Assembly (NCBI RefSeq): GCF_023273895.1
Contig: NZ_CP096883.1
Coordinates: 1,550,001 to 1,614,000, forward strand
DNA length: 64,000 bases
Origin: Sphingobacterium sp. PCS056
Lineage (GTDB): Bacteria; Bacteroidota; Bacteroidia; Sphingobacteriales; Sphingobacteriaceae
Direction: 5' to 3'
Part shown: piece after piece, positions 9,524 to 18,686 of the stretch
How positions within the stretch are numbered: the first letter of the stretch is position 1
How the letters are laid out: the number at the start of each line of letters is the position of its first letter
The notes under the pieces: generated by a model
Told to the model about the DNA's origin: nothing
Databases searched by the model: none
The model's input: only the letters and a program-made list of their open reading frames with translations
Translations under genes and position numbers: made by a program

Positions 9524-11767
9524 ATGAAGTTAACATTAACCGCTGCTTTAGTGCTGCTCTTGCAGCTTACGACAATGGCGCAGGGGACATTGGACGATTA
9601 TAAACGAGCCAAAGACATCAGAAGTTCATTTGCTAAGGTGTACCAAGTACCGCAGCAGATTATCTGGTCTGAAAAAGGAGATAGTTTTTCCTACCGGGTC
9701 ACGCAGAAAGATGGCAAGAGGAGCTTATATCTGGTCGATGCGCTGAACAAGAAAAAAATAGATACCGATGTTGCCGCGATTGAAAAGCAGCTCTCATCGC
9801 AGTTGGGCAAAGAAGTGAAATTAGGCGTTTTGTGGGGGAGAGATCTGAAAGTGCTGACGGCAAACGAGGTGGAGTTTACCGAAGAGAAAGTGGTCTGGAA
9901 GTGGAATGCGCAGGAAAATAAACTGAGCAAGTTGCGGGATGTTCCTACAGCAGGTGCTGATCGGAGATCGGATGGCTATTGGGGAGCACGATGGGATGAT
10001 AGTAAGGGTGAGCCTGTGGATTCTCCCGATAAGGTCTATACCGCATATATTAAAAATAGTAATATTTACATCAGCAAAAAAGGCGATTCGAAAAGCGAGA
10101 AACAAATGACCTTTGATGGTAGCCCCGGAGCGTATTACAGTGCTCGTATCCAATGGTCCGATGATTCAAAAAAATTGGCCGCTTCCAAAGTACGAAAGGC
10201 AGAAATTAGGCAATTGACTTTATTGGAATCTTCTCCTGTCGATCAATTGCAACCTAAACTACAAACCAGAGACTATAATAAACCTGGAGATGCTTTATCA
10301 CAATATTATCCTACTATTGTTCATATAGCGGATGGTCGTGTGATATCGGTAGATCCAGCTCAGGTGGACAATCAATTTTCATTATCTGCGATCGCATGGA
10401 AGCAGGATAATAGTGGAATCACATTTGAATATAATCAACGTGGTCATCAACGTTATGATGTGATGGAGTTGAGTGCTGTAGACGGAAAAACCAAAGCAAT
10501 TATTTCTGAGCGCAGCGCTACATTCATTGATTATAGCGGAAAAAAATACCGGAATGATCTCAAAAAAACAGCCGACATCATTTGGGCCTCGGAACGTGAT
10601 GGATGGAACCATCTGTATCTGTTCGATGCCAGAACTGGAGCATTGAAACATCAGATTACCAAAGGAAACTGGGTGGTGCGTAAAGTCGTTAACGTCGATG
10701 AGGATAGCAAAAAAATTATTTTTGAGGCCAGTGGTATGGATAAAGGATCGGATCCCTATTTAATCCGTTATTATTCGATTGGCCTTGACGGTAAGGGAAT
10801 GAAAGAACTCACCCCCGAACCGGCTAATCACCAAGCAACATTTAATAACGATCAAACCTTATTTGTGGATCTCTATTCTCGTGTTGATCAAGCGCCAAAG
10901 ACAGTCTTACGACGCGCTGTAGATGGGCAGATCGTCATGGATTTGGAACAAGCTGATATTTCGGATCTGGAAGCTACGGGATGGCGCAAACCAGAGGTAT
11001 TTAAATCTCTTGCTAGAGATGGTAAAACCGATATTTGGGGGATTATTGTTCGTCCTAGAAATTTTGATCCCAACAAAAAATATCCAGTGATCGAATATAT
11101 CTATGCTGGTCCGCATAGCTCTTTTGTACCCAAGTCATTTTCCGCTAATCCTTCAGGACTTACTGAACTTGCGGAATTGGGATTTATTGTGGTGCAGATC
11201 GACGGAATGGGAACATCCAATCGTTCGAAAGCATTTCAAGATGTCGCTTGGAAAAATCTAAAAGATGCCGGCTTTCCTGATCGTATTGCCTGGATGAAAG
11301 CTGCCGCGCTTCAATATCCTTATATGGATATCGAAAAAGTTGGTATTTATGGTACTTCTGCCGGAGGACAATCTTCTGCTGGGGCACTGTTATTTCATCC
11401 TGAGTTTTACAAAGTGGGTGTTTCCTCTTGTGGTTGCCATGATAATCGTATGGACAAAATATGGTGGAATGAACAATGGATGGGCTGGCCCATCGGACCT
11501 GAATATGCGGCATGTTCCAATATCGAAAATGCGTATAAATTAGAAGGAAAGTTGCTATTGATCGTTGGCGAGTTGGATGATAATGTGGATCCGGCATCGA
11601 CTTATCAGTTCGTCAATCAGCTAATTAAGCATGGTAAAGATCACGACTTCATTATGGTTCCGGGTATGGGACATGCTTCTGGTGGTGATTTTGGTGAAAA
11701 GAAACGTCGCGATTATTTTGTCAAACACTTGCTTGGGGTAGAACCTCCAGCTTGGAACGCTTATTAA
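9524..11767 (+). CDS. S9-family dipeptidyl peptidase (DPP-IV-like), exported
   Basis: A 747-residue serine peptidase with a signal peptide (ending TTMAQG). The N-terminal part (about 30-510) is the beta-propeller of DPP-IV-type S9B enzymes and the C-terminal part (about 515-747) is the alpha/beta hydrolase. The triad is visible: S612 in GTSAGGQ, D685 (or D686) in GELDDNVDP, and H717 in GMGHASGG. The serine elbow GTSAGG differs from the GWSYGG common in classic DPP-IV. These enzymes remove X-Pro (and often X-Hyp or X-Ala) dipeptides from N-termini, which suits degradation of Pro/Hyp-rich peptides in the periplasm. It stands between the transporter gene and the glycosidases. Confidence 0.88.
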   Translation: MKLTLTAALVLLLQLTTMAQGTLDDYKRAKDIRSSFAKVYQVPQQIIWSEKGDSFSYRVTQKDGKRSLYLVDALNKKKIDTDVAAIEKQLSSQLGKEVKLGVLWGRDLKVLTANEVEFTEEKVVWKWNAQENKLSKLRDVPTAGADRRSDGYWGARWDDSKGEPVDSPDKVYTAYIKNSNIYISKKGDSKSEKQMTFDGSPGAYYSARIQWSDDSKKLAASKVRKAEIRQLTLLESSPVDQLQPKLQTRDYNKPGDALSQYYPTIVHIADGRVISVDPAQVDNQFSLSAIAWKQDNSGITFEYNQRGHQRYDVMELSAVDGKTKAIISERSATFIDYSGKKYRNDLKKTADIIWASERDGWNHLYLFDARTGALKHQITKGNWVVRKVVNVDEDSKKIIFEASGMDKGSDPYLIRYYSIGLDGKGMKELTPEPANHQATFNNDQTLFVDLYSRVDQAPKTVLRRAVDGQIVMDLEQADISDLEATGWRKPEVFKSLARDGKTDIWGIIVRPRNFDPNKKYPVIEYIYAGPHSSFVPKSFSANPSGLTELAELGFIVVQIDGMGTSNRSKAFQDVAWKNLKDAGFPDRIAWMKAAALQYPYMDIEKVGIYGTSAGGQSSAGALLFHPEFYKVGVSSCGCHDNRMDKIWWNEQWMGWPIGPEYAACSNIENAYKLEGKLLLIVGELDDNVDPASTYQFVNQLIKHGKDHDFIMVPGMGHASGGDFGEKKRRDYFVKHLLGVEPPAWNAY

Positions 11768-11938
11768 AGAAGGTCTAGGATAATCAGGGATTTAAACTGA
11801 TGTAAATAAAGAATAAACCGAGCTTGCGAGCTCACAAAGTAATGATATACCAATGAAACCATCATGAGCACCCACGCACAAAAAGCGATGAATATTGCTC
11901 ATGATCGCTTCATTACAGATAAAAAACAATTTATATCC

Positions 11939-14900
11939 ATGAAAAGTTATACAGTTTTTTTACGTTTTATCCTCGTCGCCACAATCCTAACCAAAGGGTT
12001 AAGCCCGGTACAGGCGCAAAGTGGTGATCAGATTTTGGATGGAATCGGTGAAACGGGCATGATCGCACGCTATGTATTTAATGGGGATCTGAAAGATTGG
12101 TCCCGCAACAATCTGCATGCAACCGCTGGTCGGAATGCGACATTTATCACCGATAAGCGGTTTGGAAAAGTATTGTCGTTGTCTGGCGAAAGCAATGATT
12201 TTATCCAGATTCCTGCTGATGCTTTGACCGATATGGAGTCGCTGAGTATTTCGGGCTGGGTGTATCTGCGTTCGGAAAAAAAGGGTCAAGTATTTTTTGA
12301 CTTTGGAAAGGATGCACGCAAACATTTCTTCGCTGCTCCTGTAGGAACAAAAAGTCAGGTTGGTTTTCAGAGTTTAATTACTTCAGGAAAAAACAACCAA
12401 AAAGGAGCAGTTTCTTCAGTGATCACGTTGAATAAATGGGTGTACCTGACTATTGTGGTGGATATCCCTTCCAAAACGATGTTGACTTATGTCGATGCTG
12501 TGCCCGTTGGTGAATCCAAACAGATTCCGCGTGAGTTGACGGAGGTTTTTGGATCTGCAGGAGAGAAGAATCAGTTGTATATCGGAAAATCACTTTTTGC
12601 AGGATCTCCTACGTTGGATGGGATGTTACATGATTTCCGGATCTATCGCGTTCCGTTGAGTAAAAATCAGCTTACCGGAATTTATACCAATTCACAGCGA
12701 GGTAGGAGCAACGTTGCTGTAAATGTAACCAAGGTGGAGGATAACCTGCCCGAGTTTCCTTTAACGCAAGCACAACTCTACAATGCGTACTTAATTGCTG
12801 TGCCAGATGTACAGGTGGAAACGGCATTAGGCGATTTGCCGCGGTTACCGAGTTATGTACAAGGAATGTATAAAGAGGATATGGTAGGGCCTAAAGTACG
12901 TGTCATTTGGCCTTCGCCAAATGATAATAGTACGGTTCTGGAAGCTGGTCGTTATACCATTACAGGGCGGGTCCCAGGTACAGATTTGCAACCTAAAGCG
13001 ATCGTGACTGTCAAAACAGGTACTGCAGCAGCGCCAAGCTTAAAATTGGAAAAATTTGATTTAAATCAAGTTTCATTGCAGGCCGATGCGCAGAACCAAG
13101 AAACAAAATTCATTGAAAATCGCGATAAATTTATCAGCACATTAGCAGTTACTGATCCTAACTCTTTTCTTTACATGTTTCGTGATGCGTTTGGGCAGCC
13201 ACAGCCTCCAGGAACTAAACCTTTGGGCGTATGGGATAGTCAGGATACCAAACTCAGAGGACATGCCACAGGTCATTACCTAACTGCTATTGCTCAGGCG
13301 TATGCCAGTACAGGATATGATAAAACCTTGCAAGCGAATTTTGCCGAGAAAATGAACTATATGGTGAATACCTTATACGAAATGGCACAATTGTCGGGTA
13401 AACCGCAACAAGCTGGAGGTACAGCTGTCGCTGATCCGACAGCAGTGCCTTATGGTCCTGGAAAATCAACCTACGACTCGGATCTGAGTCAGGAAGGTAT
13501 CCGTACAGACTATTGGAATTGGGGAGTAGGGTATATCAGTGCCTATCCACCGGACCAATTTATCATGTTGGAAAAGGGAGCGAAATACGGGGGACAGAAA
13601 ACGCAAGTTTGGGCTCCCTATTATACCTTGCATAAAATTTTGGCCGGTTTGATCGATATCTATGAAGTGAGTGGCAATGAAAAGGCACTTCAAGTGGCGA
13701 CCGGTATGGCAGATTGGGTACATGCACGTCTCAGCCAACTACCTAAGGAAACGCTGATACAAGTGTGGAGTACTTATATTGCCGGAGAATTTGGAGGAAT
13801 GAATGAGACTATGGCTCACCTCTACCGCATCACGAATAAAGAACACTATTTGAAGACTGCACAACTGTTTGACAACATCGATATGTTCTTTGGAAATGCG
13901 CAACATGCGCATGGATTGGCGAAAAATGTCGATACGTTTCGAGGATTGCATGCCAATCAACATATCCCTCAAATTGTAGGTAGCATCGAGATGTATCAAG
14001 CTTCCAATCTGCCTGAATACTATCGGGTAGCTGATAACTTTTGGTATAAGGCTGTCAACGATTATATGTATAGTATAGGAGGACTTGCAGGGGCTCGAAA
14101 TCCGGCTAATGCAGAAGTGTTCACAGCAGAACCTTCGACCCTATATGAAAATGGTTTTTCTGAAGGAGGACAGAATGAAACGTGTGGTACTTATAATATG
14201 CTGAAATTAACCAGTAACCTGTTTCTTTTTGATCAACGTGCAGCTTATATGGATTATTACGAACGCGGATTGTACAATCATATTTTGGCTTCTGTTGCTG
14301 AAAACTCAGCGGCTAATACCTATCACGTATCGCTAAGACCTGGCGTACAAAAGCAATTTAGCAACGCCAATATGACCGGTTTTACCTGCTGCAATGGTAC
14401 CGCGATCGAGAGTAGTACCAAATTGCAGAATAGTATTTATTTTAAAAGCAAAGATGATCAGGCTTTATATGTCAATCTATTTATTCCTTCAACTTTGGAA
14501 TGGACGGAACGTCAGGTGACTGTGGAGCAAAAGACTAGTTTTCCAAAGCAAGACGAGACGGAGCTGACCATAAAAGGGAATGGAATATTTGATCTACATG
14601 TGCGTGTGCCCAGCTGGGCAACCAACGGATTTTATGTCAACATCAATGGTCAAGATCAACAAGTGCAGGCTCAACCAGGTACTTATTTGAAATTGAGCCG
14701 TAATTGGAAAAATGGGGATCGTATCACCTTAAAAATGCCTTTCCAATTTCATTTAGATCCAGTGATGGATCAACAGAATGTTGCCAGTTTATTCTATGGC
14801 CCCATCTTATTAGCTGCTCAAGAACCCGAAGCGAGAAAAGATTGGCGTAAAGTAACTTTAGATGCGAAAGATATCAGCAAATCCATTTCAGGTGATCCAC

Positions 14901-14995
14901 AACGTTTGGAGTTTAAAATCGATGGGGTAGATTTTAAACCATTTTATGAGACCTACGGAAGACACTCGGTTTATCTGGATGTTACATTGAAATAA
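11939..14995 (+). CDS. LamG plus GH127/GH146 (DUF1680) enzyme, probable beta-L-arabinofuranosidase
   Basis: A 1018-residue exported enzyme. I start it at 11939, where a good signal peptide begins (MKSYTVFLRFILVATILTKG); an upstream in-frame ATG at 11864 would add 25 polar residues. Residues about 25-250 form a LamG/concanavalin-like domain, then a linker, then a DUF1680 (alpha/alpha)6 catalytic domain and C-terminal beta domains. The residues known from Bifidobacterium HypBA1 (GH127) can be matched: zinc ligands E747 and C749 in NETCGTYN, C817 (nucleophile) and C818 in FTCCNGT, and E731 sixteen residues before E747, as in HypBA1. GH127/146 enzymes remove beta-L-arabinofuranose, the sugar linked to hydroxyproline in extensin. 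GH127 and GH146 cannot be separated by eye. Confidence 0.88.
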   Translation: MKSYTVFLRFILVATILTKGLSPVQAQSGDQILDGIGETGMIARYVFNGDLKDWSRNNLHATAGRNATFITDKRFGKVLSLSGESNDFIQIPADALTDMESLSISGWVYLRSEKKGQVFFDFGKDARKHFFAAPVGTKSQVGFQSLITSGKNNQKGAVSSVITLNKWVYLTIVVDIPSKTMLTYVDAVPVGESKQIPRELTEVFGSAGEKNQLYIGKSLFAGSPTLDGMLHDFRIYRVPLSKNQLTGIYTNSQRGRSNVAVNVTKVEDNLPEFPLTQAQLYNAYLIAVPDVQVETALGDLPRLPSYVQGMYKEDMVGPKVRVIWPSPNDNSTVLEAGRYTITGRVPGTDLQPKAIVTVKTGTAAAPSLKLEKFDLNQVSLQADAQNQETKFIENRDKFISTLAVTDPNSFLYMFRDAFGQPQPPGTKPLGVWDSQDTKLRGHATGHYLTAIAQAYASTGYDKTLQANFAEKMNYMVNTLYEMAQLSGKPQQAGGTAVADPTAVPYGPGKSTYDSDLSQEGIRTDYWNWGVGYISAYPPDQFIMLEKGAKYGGQKTQVWAPYYTLHKILAGLIDIYEVSGNEKALQVATGMADWVHARLSQLPKETLIQVWSTYIAGEFGGMNETMAHLYRITNKEHYLKTAQLFDNIDMFFGNAQHAHGLAKNVDTFRGLHANQHIPQIVGSIEMYQASNLPEYYRVADNFWYKAVNDYMYSIGGLAGARNPANAEVFTAEPSTLYENGFSEGGQNETCGTYNMLKLTSNLFLFDQRAAYMDYYERGLYNHILASVAENSAANTYHVSLRPGVQKQFSNANMTGFTCCNGTAIESSTKLQNSIYFKSKDDQALYVNLFIPSTLEWTERQVTVEQKTSFPKQDETELTIKGNGIFDLHVRVPSWATNGFYVNINGQDQQVQAQPGTYLKLSRNWKNGDRITLKMPFQFHLDPVMDQQNVASLFYGPILLAAQEPEARKDWRKVTLDAKDISKSISGDPQRLEFKIDGVDFKPFYETYGRHSVYLDVTLK

Positions 14996-15018
14996 TTGCA
15001 ATTTATACTGAAAACTTG

Positions 15019-15053
15019 GAGGGGTACTTTGTTTGTCGAGGTACCCCTCTTTG
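15019..15053 (+). terminator. Hairpin between the two glycosidase genes
   Basis: A 9-bp GC-rich stem (GAGGGGTAC at 15019-15027, GTACCCCTC at 15041-15049) followed by TTTG lies in the 71-bp gap between the GH127-type and GH43 genes. It could act as a partial terminator. Confidence 0.5.
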
Positions 15054-15066
15054 ATACATACTGATC

Positions 15067-18000
15067 ATGAAAAAATTATTCTTTTTAGTACTCTTTGCTT
15101 GCTCAATAGGTTCAGTGCCTGCTCAATCGTTGAAAAAGCATGAAATGCCAAATACCTTAAATCCATTATTGCCCGGATATTTTGCAGACCCAACGATAAA
15201 AAAAATAGGAGATACCTATTATATCTATGCCACGACAGATGGTAACGGTTGGGGAGCAGGACCATCGCAGGTATGGACTTCCACAGATTTTAAGAATTGG
15301 ACCATACAACCCATGAACTGGCCCAATACCCATTGGTATTGGGCTCCCGATATGACTAAAGGATACGACGGAAGATATTATTTATATTATAGTCAACCGG
15401 TCGAAATATTTGGTGCGGTATCGGAGACACCGATAGGGCCTTGGCAGTCCCTGGCTGATGATCATCAATCGATTATACCCAATTATATGATTCCGGGTGT
15501 GATTACCTTGGATGGTCAAACGTTCACCGATCATGACGGACTCATGTATATGTATTGGGGCACCTGGGGGATTTATCCAGACCACGGGTGTGCCGTGGGG
15601 TTAATGAATCCGGATATGAAGAGTTTTAAAAAGATCGAATTGATTCCCAATACCGTGGCAAAGGATTTTTTTGAAGCTCCGTATATGTTTGAACGCAATG
15701 GTATATATTACCTCATGTATTCTTCTGGTCATTGTGAAGATCATACTTATCGTGTCCAATATGTCAAGAGTACAGTTGGCCCTATGGGACCCTTTGAATA
15801 TCCTGCTGATAACCCCATCTTAGTAACCAATGAAGATGGTACGATCCATGGACCGGGGCATCATAGTGTGCTGGAGGAGGATGGCCGGTATTATATCGTT
15901 TACCACAGGCACAATAATCCGCATTCGGGTGGTGGTTTTCATCGTCAGGTTGCAGTAGATGAATTATTTTTTACTGCTGACGGAAATATTCAAAAAGTAG
16001 TTCCCACACATCAAGGGATTGCTGATCTCATCAAACCGAAACCTTATCCCGAAGATCTAGCGTTCGGAAAACCTGTGCAGGTGTCTTCTTCTTATCATGC
16101 TGATTTTAGAGCGTCTTTTTTGGTGGATGACAATAACGGAACTTTATGGCGAGCAAAAGAAAACCATCAGCCAGCATGGTTAACGATCGATCTGGAAAAG
16201 ATAACAGATGTACAAACTGTCGCCATCCAATTTGAATATCCTACTTATGCGTATCAATATCGGATCGAAACATCAACAGATGCTAAAACCTGGACGACAT
16301 ATGATGACCAGTCCAATAATAATCGTTGGGCAAGTCCGGTCTTGGCCCACGGAAAGGTGAAGGCACGCTATGTACGCTTGCATCTCTTGCAGACACAATT
16401 GCCGGGGCTACCTCGTGGAGTATGGAATATCAAGGTCTATGGTAAGTCGCTGGACCAGCAAACGGTCTGGTCAGCTCCGCAAATTATGCCTCCTGAAGAA
16501 ACCATTTTTGGTCCTTTGATCCACATGGATGCGGAGGACTATCAGGAAGGGGAGCGTATCACAACGATTCAGAATAAAGGTTTACTGCAAGGAACCCTAG
16601 ATAGTGAAAAGCCTATTTATGTGAAAAACTATCAAGGGAAAAAAGCATTTTTCTTGAATGGTTCAGTTTCCCTTCGTTCGACATTTAAAGTGCCCCAATC
16701 ACTCGCGGGCAACAGCCCCTATACAGTCTCCATGTGGATCAATAATCCACGAATCGATCGTTTTGAAAGTGTGGTTGCTTGGTCTAAAGGTAATCAGGAT
16801 ATCAGCAAAGCGATCGTTGGCTACGGCAAAGATGCGCAGCGAGGAGCTATTACACATGGTGCCTGGCCAGATATGGGTTTTAAGACGCTACCGCAGGAGG
16901 ATCAATGGCATCATATAATAATCTCATTTGACGGTTATATGGAACGTATATATGTTGACGGAAAGCTGCAACGTGAAGAAAATCGCATGTTATTTGTTCA
17001 TCCTGCCGATTATTTTGTGGTAGGTGCTTCTGATTTATTGGATCAGCATTTTTCAGGTTATATCGCAGATATTAAGATGGCCAATATCGACTTATCTGCT
17101 GATATAATAAATGAAGAAAAGAATTTCTCCAATCCAAAAAAATTATTTTTTGCTATACAGACCGATAATCTTGCTACAGGAAAAATCAGCAAAGTGCGCA
17201 ATCATGGTGCGATCATGGCTCATGAGGTTGCGGTTGATCGAGGAGAGGTTATCATACAGGGTAACCGTACTGCACTGAAAATGGATACATGGAAAGATCC
17301 CATTTTGACCAGCATTCTTACTCAGCCGTCCTACACCTTAGCTTTTGATTGGTTTGATGGCCACCGTTGGAATCATGGTTTGGCACTGTATGATCAGGGC
17401 AAGACGGTGTTTTATAAGAACAGTAAGCAAGATCAGGTACAAAATATCAATAAATTACTTCGGATAAAGGATGGTGAAGTTGTTTTTCAGCACGCTTTTC
17501 ATTTTTTTCGTGCATATCCTAAAAAATTTAATATAGATCAGATAGAGGAAAATTATCAGATCTGGAAAGCAAAAAGTGCAGCTGATTTGAACAGGTATAC
17601 GCCTAATATCGCGGTGAAGCCGTATTGGATTAACGATGACGATTTCTTTGTCCAGATCCGTGCAGATCAAGCAGACCTGATGTATCTATTTTCGACAGAT
17701 CAATATGATTCGGGTTGGATTCAAGAGCCTTACTATTTGTTTAATCGTGCGCATTTGGGTAAGACCATTTCGGTTTTTGCGAAAGATGAGTTTGGAAATG
17801 TGAGTGAAGCACAGCTGATCGCTGTGCCGAAGCAGAAATCATCTTTACGGGTAAAGGATTTCGATCAAAACTTTACGTTAGGAGAGGAAGAAATTCCGGA
17901 TTGGGACGGCTATCAAGTCGGTGTATATCCCGATAGTACACATGTGGGGATTAAGGGTGTAGATGGGCAATGGACCTTGAGCTCTAAGCATACAAAATGG

Positions 18001-18465
18001 GGTGATGCATCCTTGTTACCACCTTTTATATATAAAGAATTGGAGGGGGATTTCACCTTAGAAGTTCAGGTAAAAGATGTCGCGGGATTAACTTCTAAAA
18101 CCCGCACCTCGAGTGAAGCTGGTATTATGATACAGGCTATAGGAAACCCAAATGCTTACATGAATAATACCGTGTTAACGGGTTGGAATTTGGGTAATCT
18201 TGCCAGAAGTATAGGGGATCAGATCCATCAGGAAGGAAATAATGGAACGGGATTGCAGTATTCACCTTATATCCAGGTACAAAAAGTGGGTAGTTATTTC
18301 TTCTTGCGCAGTTCTCAGGATGGAATCACATGGATCGATCTTCCGAATACACCCTTTCTGCGTGAAGATCTGAAAGGACAGAAGTTGCGTGTGGGGCTGT
18401 ATCAGATTGCGACCAATAATCAGGAAGGTTATGGTGTATTTGAGCAGTTCAAGATATGGCAATAA
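15067..18465 (+). CDS. Multidomain GH43-family glycosidase with F5/8-type and LamG domains
   Basis: An 1132-residue exported enzyme (signal peptide to PAQS). The N-terminal five-bladed propeller (about 30-330) has the GH43 catalytic triad: base D41 in YFADPT, pKa modulator D149 in LDGQTF, and acid E203 in FFEAPYMF. Next come an F5/8-type C (discoidin, CBM32-like) domain (about 335-475), a LamG-like domain (about 490-680), a beta-rich region, and a C-terminal jelly-roll resembling DUF1349 (about 930-1130). GH43 members are alpha-L-arabinofuranosidases, arabinanases, xylosidases or galactanases. Next to a GH127-type enzyme, an exo-alpha-arabinofuranosidase or arabinogalactan-trimming role is plausible. 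The many sugar-binding-type modules suggest action on polymeric plant material. Confidence 0.88.
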   Translation: MKKLFFLVLFACSIGSVPAQSLKKHEMPNTLNPLLPGYFADPTIKKIGDTYYIYATTDGNGWGAGPSQVWTSTDFKNWTIQPMNWPNTHWYWAPDMTKGYDGRYYLYYSQPVEIFGAVSETPIGPWQSLADDHQSIIPNYMIPGVITLDGQTFTDHDGLMYMYWGTWGIYPDHGCAVGLMNPDMKSFKKIELIPNTVAKDFFEAPYMFERNGIYYLMYSSGHCEDHTYRVQYVKSTVGPMGPFEYPADNPILVTNEDGTIHGPGHHSVLEEDGRYYIVYHRHNNPHSGGGFHRQVAVDELFFTADGNIQKVVPTHQGIADLIKPKPYPEDLAFGKPVQVSSSYHADFRASFLVDDNNGTLWRAKENHQPAWLTIDLEKITDVQTVAIQFEYPTYAYQYRIETSTDAKTWTTYDDQSNNNRWASPVLAHGKVKARYVRLHLLQTQLPGLPRGVWNIKVYGKSLDQQTVWSAPQIMPPEETIFGPLIHMDAEDYQEGERITTIQNKGLLQGTLDSEKPIYVKNYQGKKAFFLNGSVSLRSTFKVPQSLAGNSPYTVSMWINNPRIDRFESVVAWSKGNQDISKAIVGYGKDAQRGAITHGAWPDMGFKTLPQEDQWHHIIISFDGYMERIYVDGKLQREENRMLFVHPADYFVVGASDLLDQHFSGYIADIKMANIDLSADIINEEKNFSNPKKLFFAIQTDNLATGKISKVRNHGAIMAHEVAVDRGEVIIQGNRTALKMDTWKDPILTSILTQPSYTLAFDWFDGHRWNHGLALYDQGKTVFYKNSKQDQVQNINKLLRIKDGEVVFQHAFHFFRAYPKKFNIDQIEENYQIWKAKSAADLNRYTPNIAVKPYWINDDDFFVQIRADQADLMYLFSTDQYDSGWIQEPYYLFNRAHLGKTISVFAKDEFGNVSEAQLIAVPKQKSSLRVKDFDQNFTLGEEEIPDWDGYQVGVYPDSTHVGIKGVDGQWTLSSKHTKWGDASLLPPFIYKELEGDFTLEVQVKDVAGLTSKTRTSSEAGIMIQAIGNPNAYMNNTVLTGWNLGNLARSIGDQIHQEGNNGTGLQYSPYIQVQKVGSYFFLRSSQDGITWIDLPNTPFLREDLKGQKLRVGLYQIATNNQEGYGVFEQFKIWQ

Positions 18466-18490
18466 TCCGGTGATATCAACGGAAAATATA

Positions 18491-18533
18491 AACCGTGATC
18501 GTCTAATCTTCGGAAGGCGATCACGGTTTTATC
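18491..18533 (+). terminator. Strong rho-independent-type terminator after GH43
   Basis: A perfect 11-bp stem (AACCGTGATCG at 18491-18501, CGATCACGGTT at 18518-18528) is followed by TTATCTTT. It separates the enzyme operon (1435-18465) from the susC transcription unit. Confidence 0.75.
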
Positions 18534-18608
18534 TTTAATAAGGGGCTATGATTAAGTATAATACGATTTTTTTTGATCATAATATAAGTGTTATTGGTTA
18601 AATTCGGA

Positions 18609-18640
18609 TTGAATTCAAACCTGATTCTCCTTTACCTTCG
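18609..18640 (+). promoter_or_regulatory. Candidate promoter for the susC operon
   Basis: TTG at 18609-18611 and TACCTTCG at 18633-18640, 21 bases apart, approximate the Bacteroidota -33/-7 boxes (TTG and TAnnTTTG, one mismatch). They lie between the terminator at 18491 and the susC start at 18687, where a promoter is needed. Not tested. Confidence 0.35.
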
Positions 18641-18686
18641 AGTATCTATTAAACAACTAATATTAACTAACCAAATTAATTAATTT

